In this document: positions 5,120 through 6,278 of the stretch, one piece after another
How the letters are laid out: every line of letters begins with the position of its first letter
Numbering within the stretch: the stretch's first letter is position 1
Source of the DNA: Dehalococcoidia bacterium LH_S1
GTDB lineage: Bacteria > Chloroflexota > Dehalococcoidia > SZUA-161 > SpSt-899
DNA length: 6,278 nucleotides
NCBI GenBank assembly: GCA_023660035.1
Contig: JAGXOF010000053.1
Coordinates: 1-6,278, forward strand
Direction: 5' to 3'
Notes under the pieces: model-generated
What the model was told of the DNA's origin: nothing
Databases searched by the model: none
The model's input: only the letters and a program-made list of their open reading frames with translations
Made by a program: the position numbers and the translations under genes

Positions 5120-6253
5120 CTATCTACGACTGCCGAAAGCGCCTTTTACCCTATCGAAGAAGCCTTTACTCTCCTGAGGCACCTCAGCTGGCTCCAGTGT
5201 CTCAGATAATTCTTGGAAAATGGCCCTCTGCCTCTCATCCAACGAGGTTGGTGTAACGACATGAATTACCACCAGCTGGTCACCCCTACCCTGTCTTTCC
5301 AGGTAGGTGATTCCCCGACCTTTGATCCGGAATATCCTACCACTCTGCACACCAGCAGGGACCTTGAGAGTGAAATCCCCATCGAGTGTGGGCACTTGAA
5401 TCTCATCACCCAAAGCGGCCTGTGCAAAATTCAGGGGTAAATCGTAAATCACATCACGGCCATCACGGTGAAGAAAGTCATGTTCTGCCACCGATACAGT
5501 GACATACAAGTTCCCCGCTGGACCACCTGACAACCCCATATTACCTTCCCTGCTTACTCGAATAGTGTTGTCATTATCGATGCCAGCAGGAATCCCCACG
5601 GTCACAGTGCGTTTCCTTTTCTCCTTACCCGAGCCATCACAGTGTGTACACCGGTTAGTAATTATTTGTCCTGTGCCACCACACCGCTTACATGGAGCAA
5701 TGCTGGTGAAAACTCCGAAGAGGCTACGTTGCGTTCGCCGTACCTCGCCTGTACCGCCACAATCAGGACAAGTCATTGGCTTAGTGCCCGGCTCACTCCC
5801 AGTGCCACCACAGACTGAGCAGGTCTCGACACGGTCGATATCAACTTCCTTCTCACAGCCAAATACTGCCTCTTCAAAGGATATCTGTATCTTACGATGC
5901 ACGTCTGGGCCACGCTCAGCGCTTCTTCGCCTCCTCGAGCTTCTGGCACCTCCACTACCGAAGAAAGCATCGAAGATATCGCCAAAATTGCCAAAGTCGA
6001 AGTCTTCAAATCCTGCGCCCATCCCACTTACATCAGCCTGCCCAAAGCGGTCGTAATTCGACCTCTTTTGCGGGTCACTCAGCACCTCATATGCCTCGTT
6101 TACCTCTTTAAACTTTTCCTCAGCGGATTTGTCTTTATTACGGTCAGGATGATATTGAAACGCTAGCTTGCGATATGCTTTCTTGATCTCCTCACCACTC
6201 GCATCGGGTCCTACTCCCAAGATATTATAGTAATCCCGCTTGTTGTTCGCCAT
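5120..6253 (-). CDS. dnaJ: Chaperone protein DnaJ (Hsp40, type I)
   Basis: DnaJ delivers unfolded substrates to DnaK and stimulates its ATPase. The 377-residue product has the complete type I layout: J domain with YHPDR (HPD at 35-37) and the YEVLSDPQKRSNYDRFG end, a Gly/Phe-rich linker (about 77-102), and four zinc-binding repeats, CSVCGGTG (145-152), CPDCGGTG (162-169), CKRCGGTG (188-195) and CTHCDGSG (202-209). The substrate-binding C-terminal domains follow, including GIPAGIDNDNTIRV and KVPAGVQSGRIFRIKGRG. The linker contains an unusual RRRR run. Length equals the family norm. The start is ATG at 6253 (MANNKRDYYNILGV), preceded eight bases upstream by AGGTGG; an upstream in-frame GTG at 6265 lies inside that ribosome binding site and is rejected. 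dnaK and grpE, often upstream of dnaJ, would lie outside the window. No CIRCE element is visible in the few bases left. Confidence 0.97.
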   Translation of the reverse strand: MANNKRDYYNILGVGPDASGEEIKKAYRKLAFQYHPDRNKDKSAEEKFKEVNEAYEVLSDPQKRSNYDRFGQADVSGMGAGFEDFDFGNFGDIFDAFFGSGGARSSRRRRSAERGPDVHRKIQISFEEAVFGCEKEVDIDRVETCSVCGGTGSEPGTKPMTCPDCGGTGEVRRTQRSLFGVFTSIAPCKRCGGTGQIITNRCTHCDGSGKEKRKRTVTVGIPAGIDNDNTIRVSREGNMGLSGGPAGNLYVTVSVAEHDFLHRDGRDVIYDLPLNFAQAALGDEIQVPTLDGDFTLKVPAGVQSGRIFRIKGRGITYLERQGRGDQLVVIHVVTPTSLDERQRAIFQELSETLEPAEVPQESKGFFDRVKGAFGSRR

Positions 6254-6278
6254 ACTTAATACCACCTATACACACTAT

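Noticed and set aside
5499..6056. Long plus-strand open frame of 185 codons opposite dnaJ
   Set aside because: It is antisense to a clearly real dnaJ, and its Pro/Ser-rich content comes from the complementary codons.
6254..6265. Upstream GTG start for dnaJ adding MVLS
   Set aside because: The GTG is part of the AGGTGG ribosome binding site of the ATG at 6253, and DnaJ proteins start at the position of that ATG.

Overview
This is bacterial chromosomal housekeeping sequence, almost entirely devoted to making proteins, folding them and rescuing stalled ribosomes. All genes use good bacterial signals (AGGAGG-type ribosome binding sites, sigma-70-like promoters, an intrinsic terminator, a tmRNA). 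Base composition is balanced. Protein style (long S12 insert, RsmE and DnaJ sequence, a TGS-domain GTPase of the kind known from Chloroflexi and Planctomycetes) makes me lean to an uncultured Chloroflexota, perhaps Dehalococcoidia. That placement is an impression from memory, not a computed result.

Left part (1-1806): the 5' end of rpsL (ribosomal protein S12) reads leftwards out of the window from a TTG start. A 241-base divergent spacer separates it from rpsT (S20), which reads rightwards, also from a TTG start. The spacer holds two plausible tandem promoters for rpsL and a weaker candidate for rpsT that shares its -35 box with one of them. rpsT is followed after 69 bases by a P-loop GTPase with a C-terminal TGS domain (DRG/Obg-like), probably in the same transcript.

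Middle (1807-2173): a 367-base convergent gap. It holds a weak terminator-like hairpin for the rightward transcript, a 45-codon leftward ORF of unknown origin that may be a gene remnant, and a strong 12-bp hairpin with a U-rich tail that terminates the leftward transcript.

Right part (2174-6278): everything is on the minus strand, in transcription order dnaJ, rsmE, smpB, an unrecognised membrane-anchored protein, and ssrA (tmRNA). SmpB and tmRNA form the trans-translation ribonucleoprotein, and here they flank a cysteine-free, acidic, two-helix-anchored protein of 398 residues. RsmE modifies 16S rRNA and DnaJ is the Hsp70 co-chaperone, so the cluster reads as a translation-fidelity and proteostasis block.

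I found no mobile element, CRISPR array or obvious foreign island. The points most worth a second look are the unknown gene lodged between smpB and ssrA, the unusual tmRNA tag (predicted DEQVPVAA, with an Asp resume codon), the GTPase whose G3 motif reads DMPP instead of DxxG, and a Glu-to-Gly change in a conserved RsmE motif.
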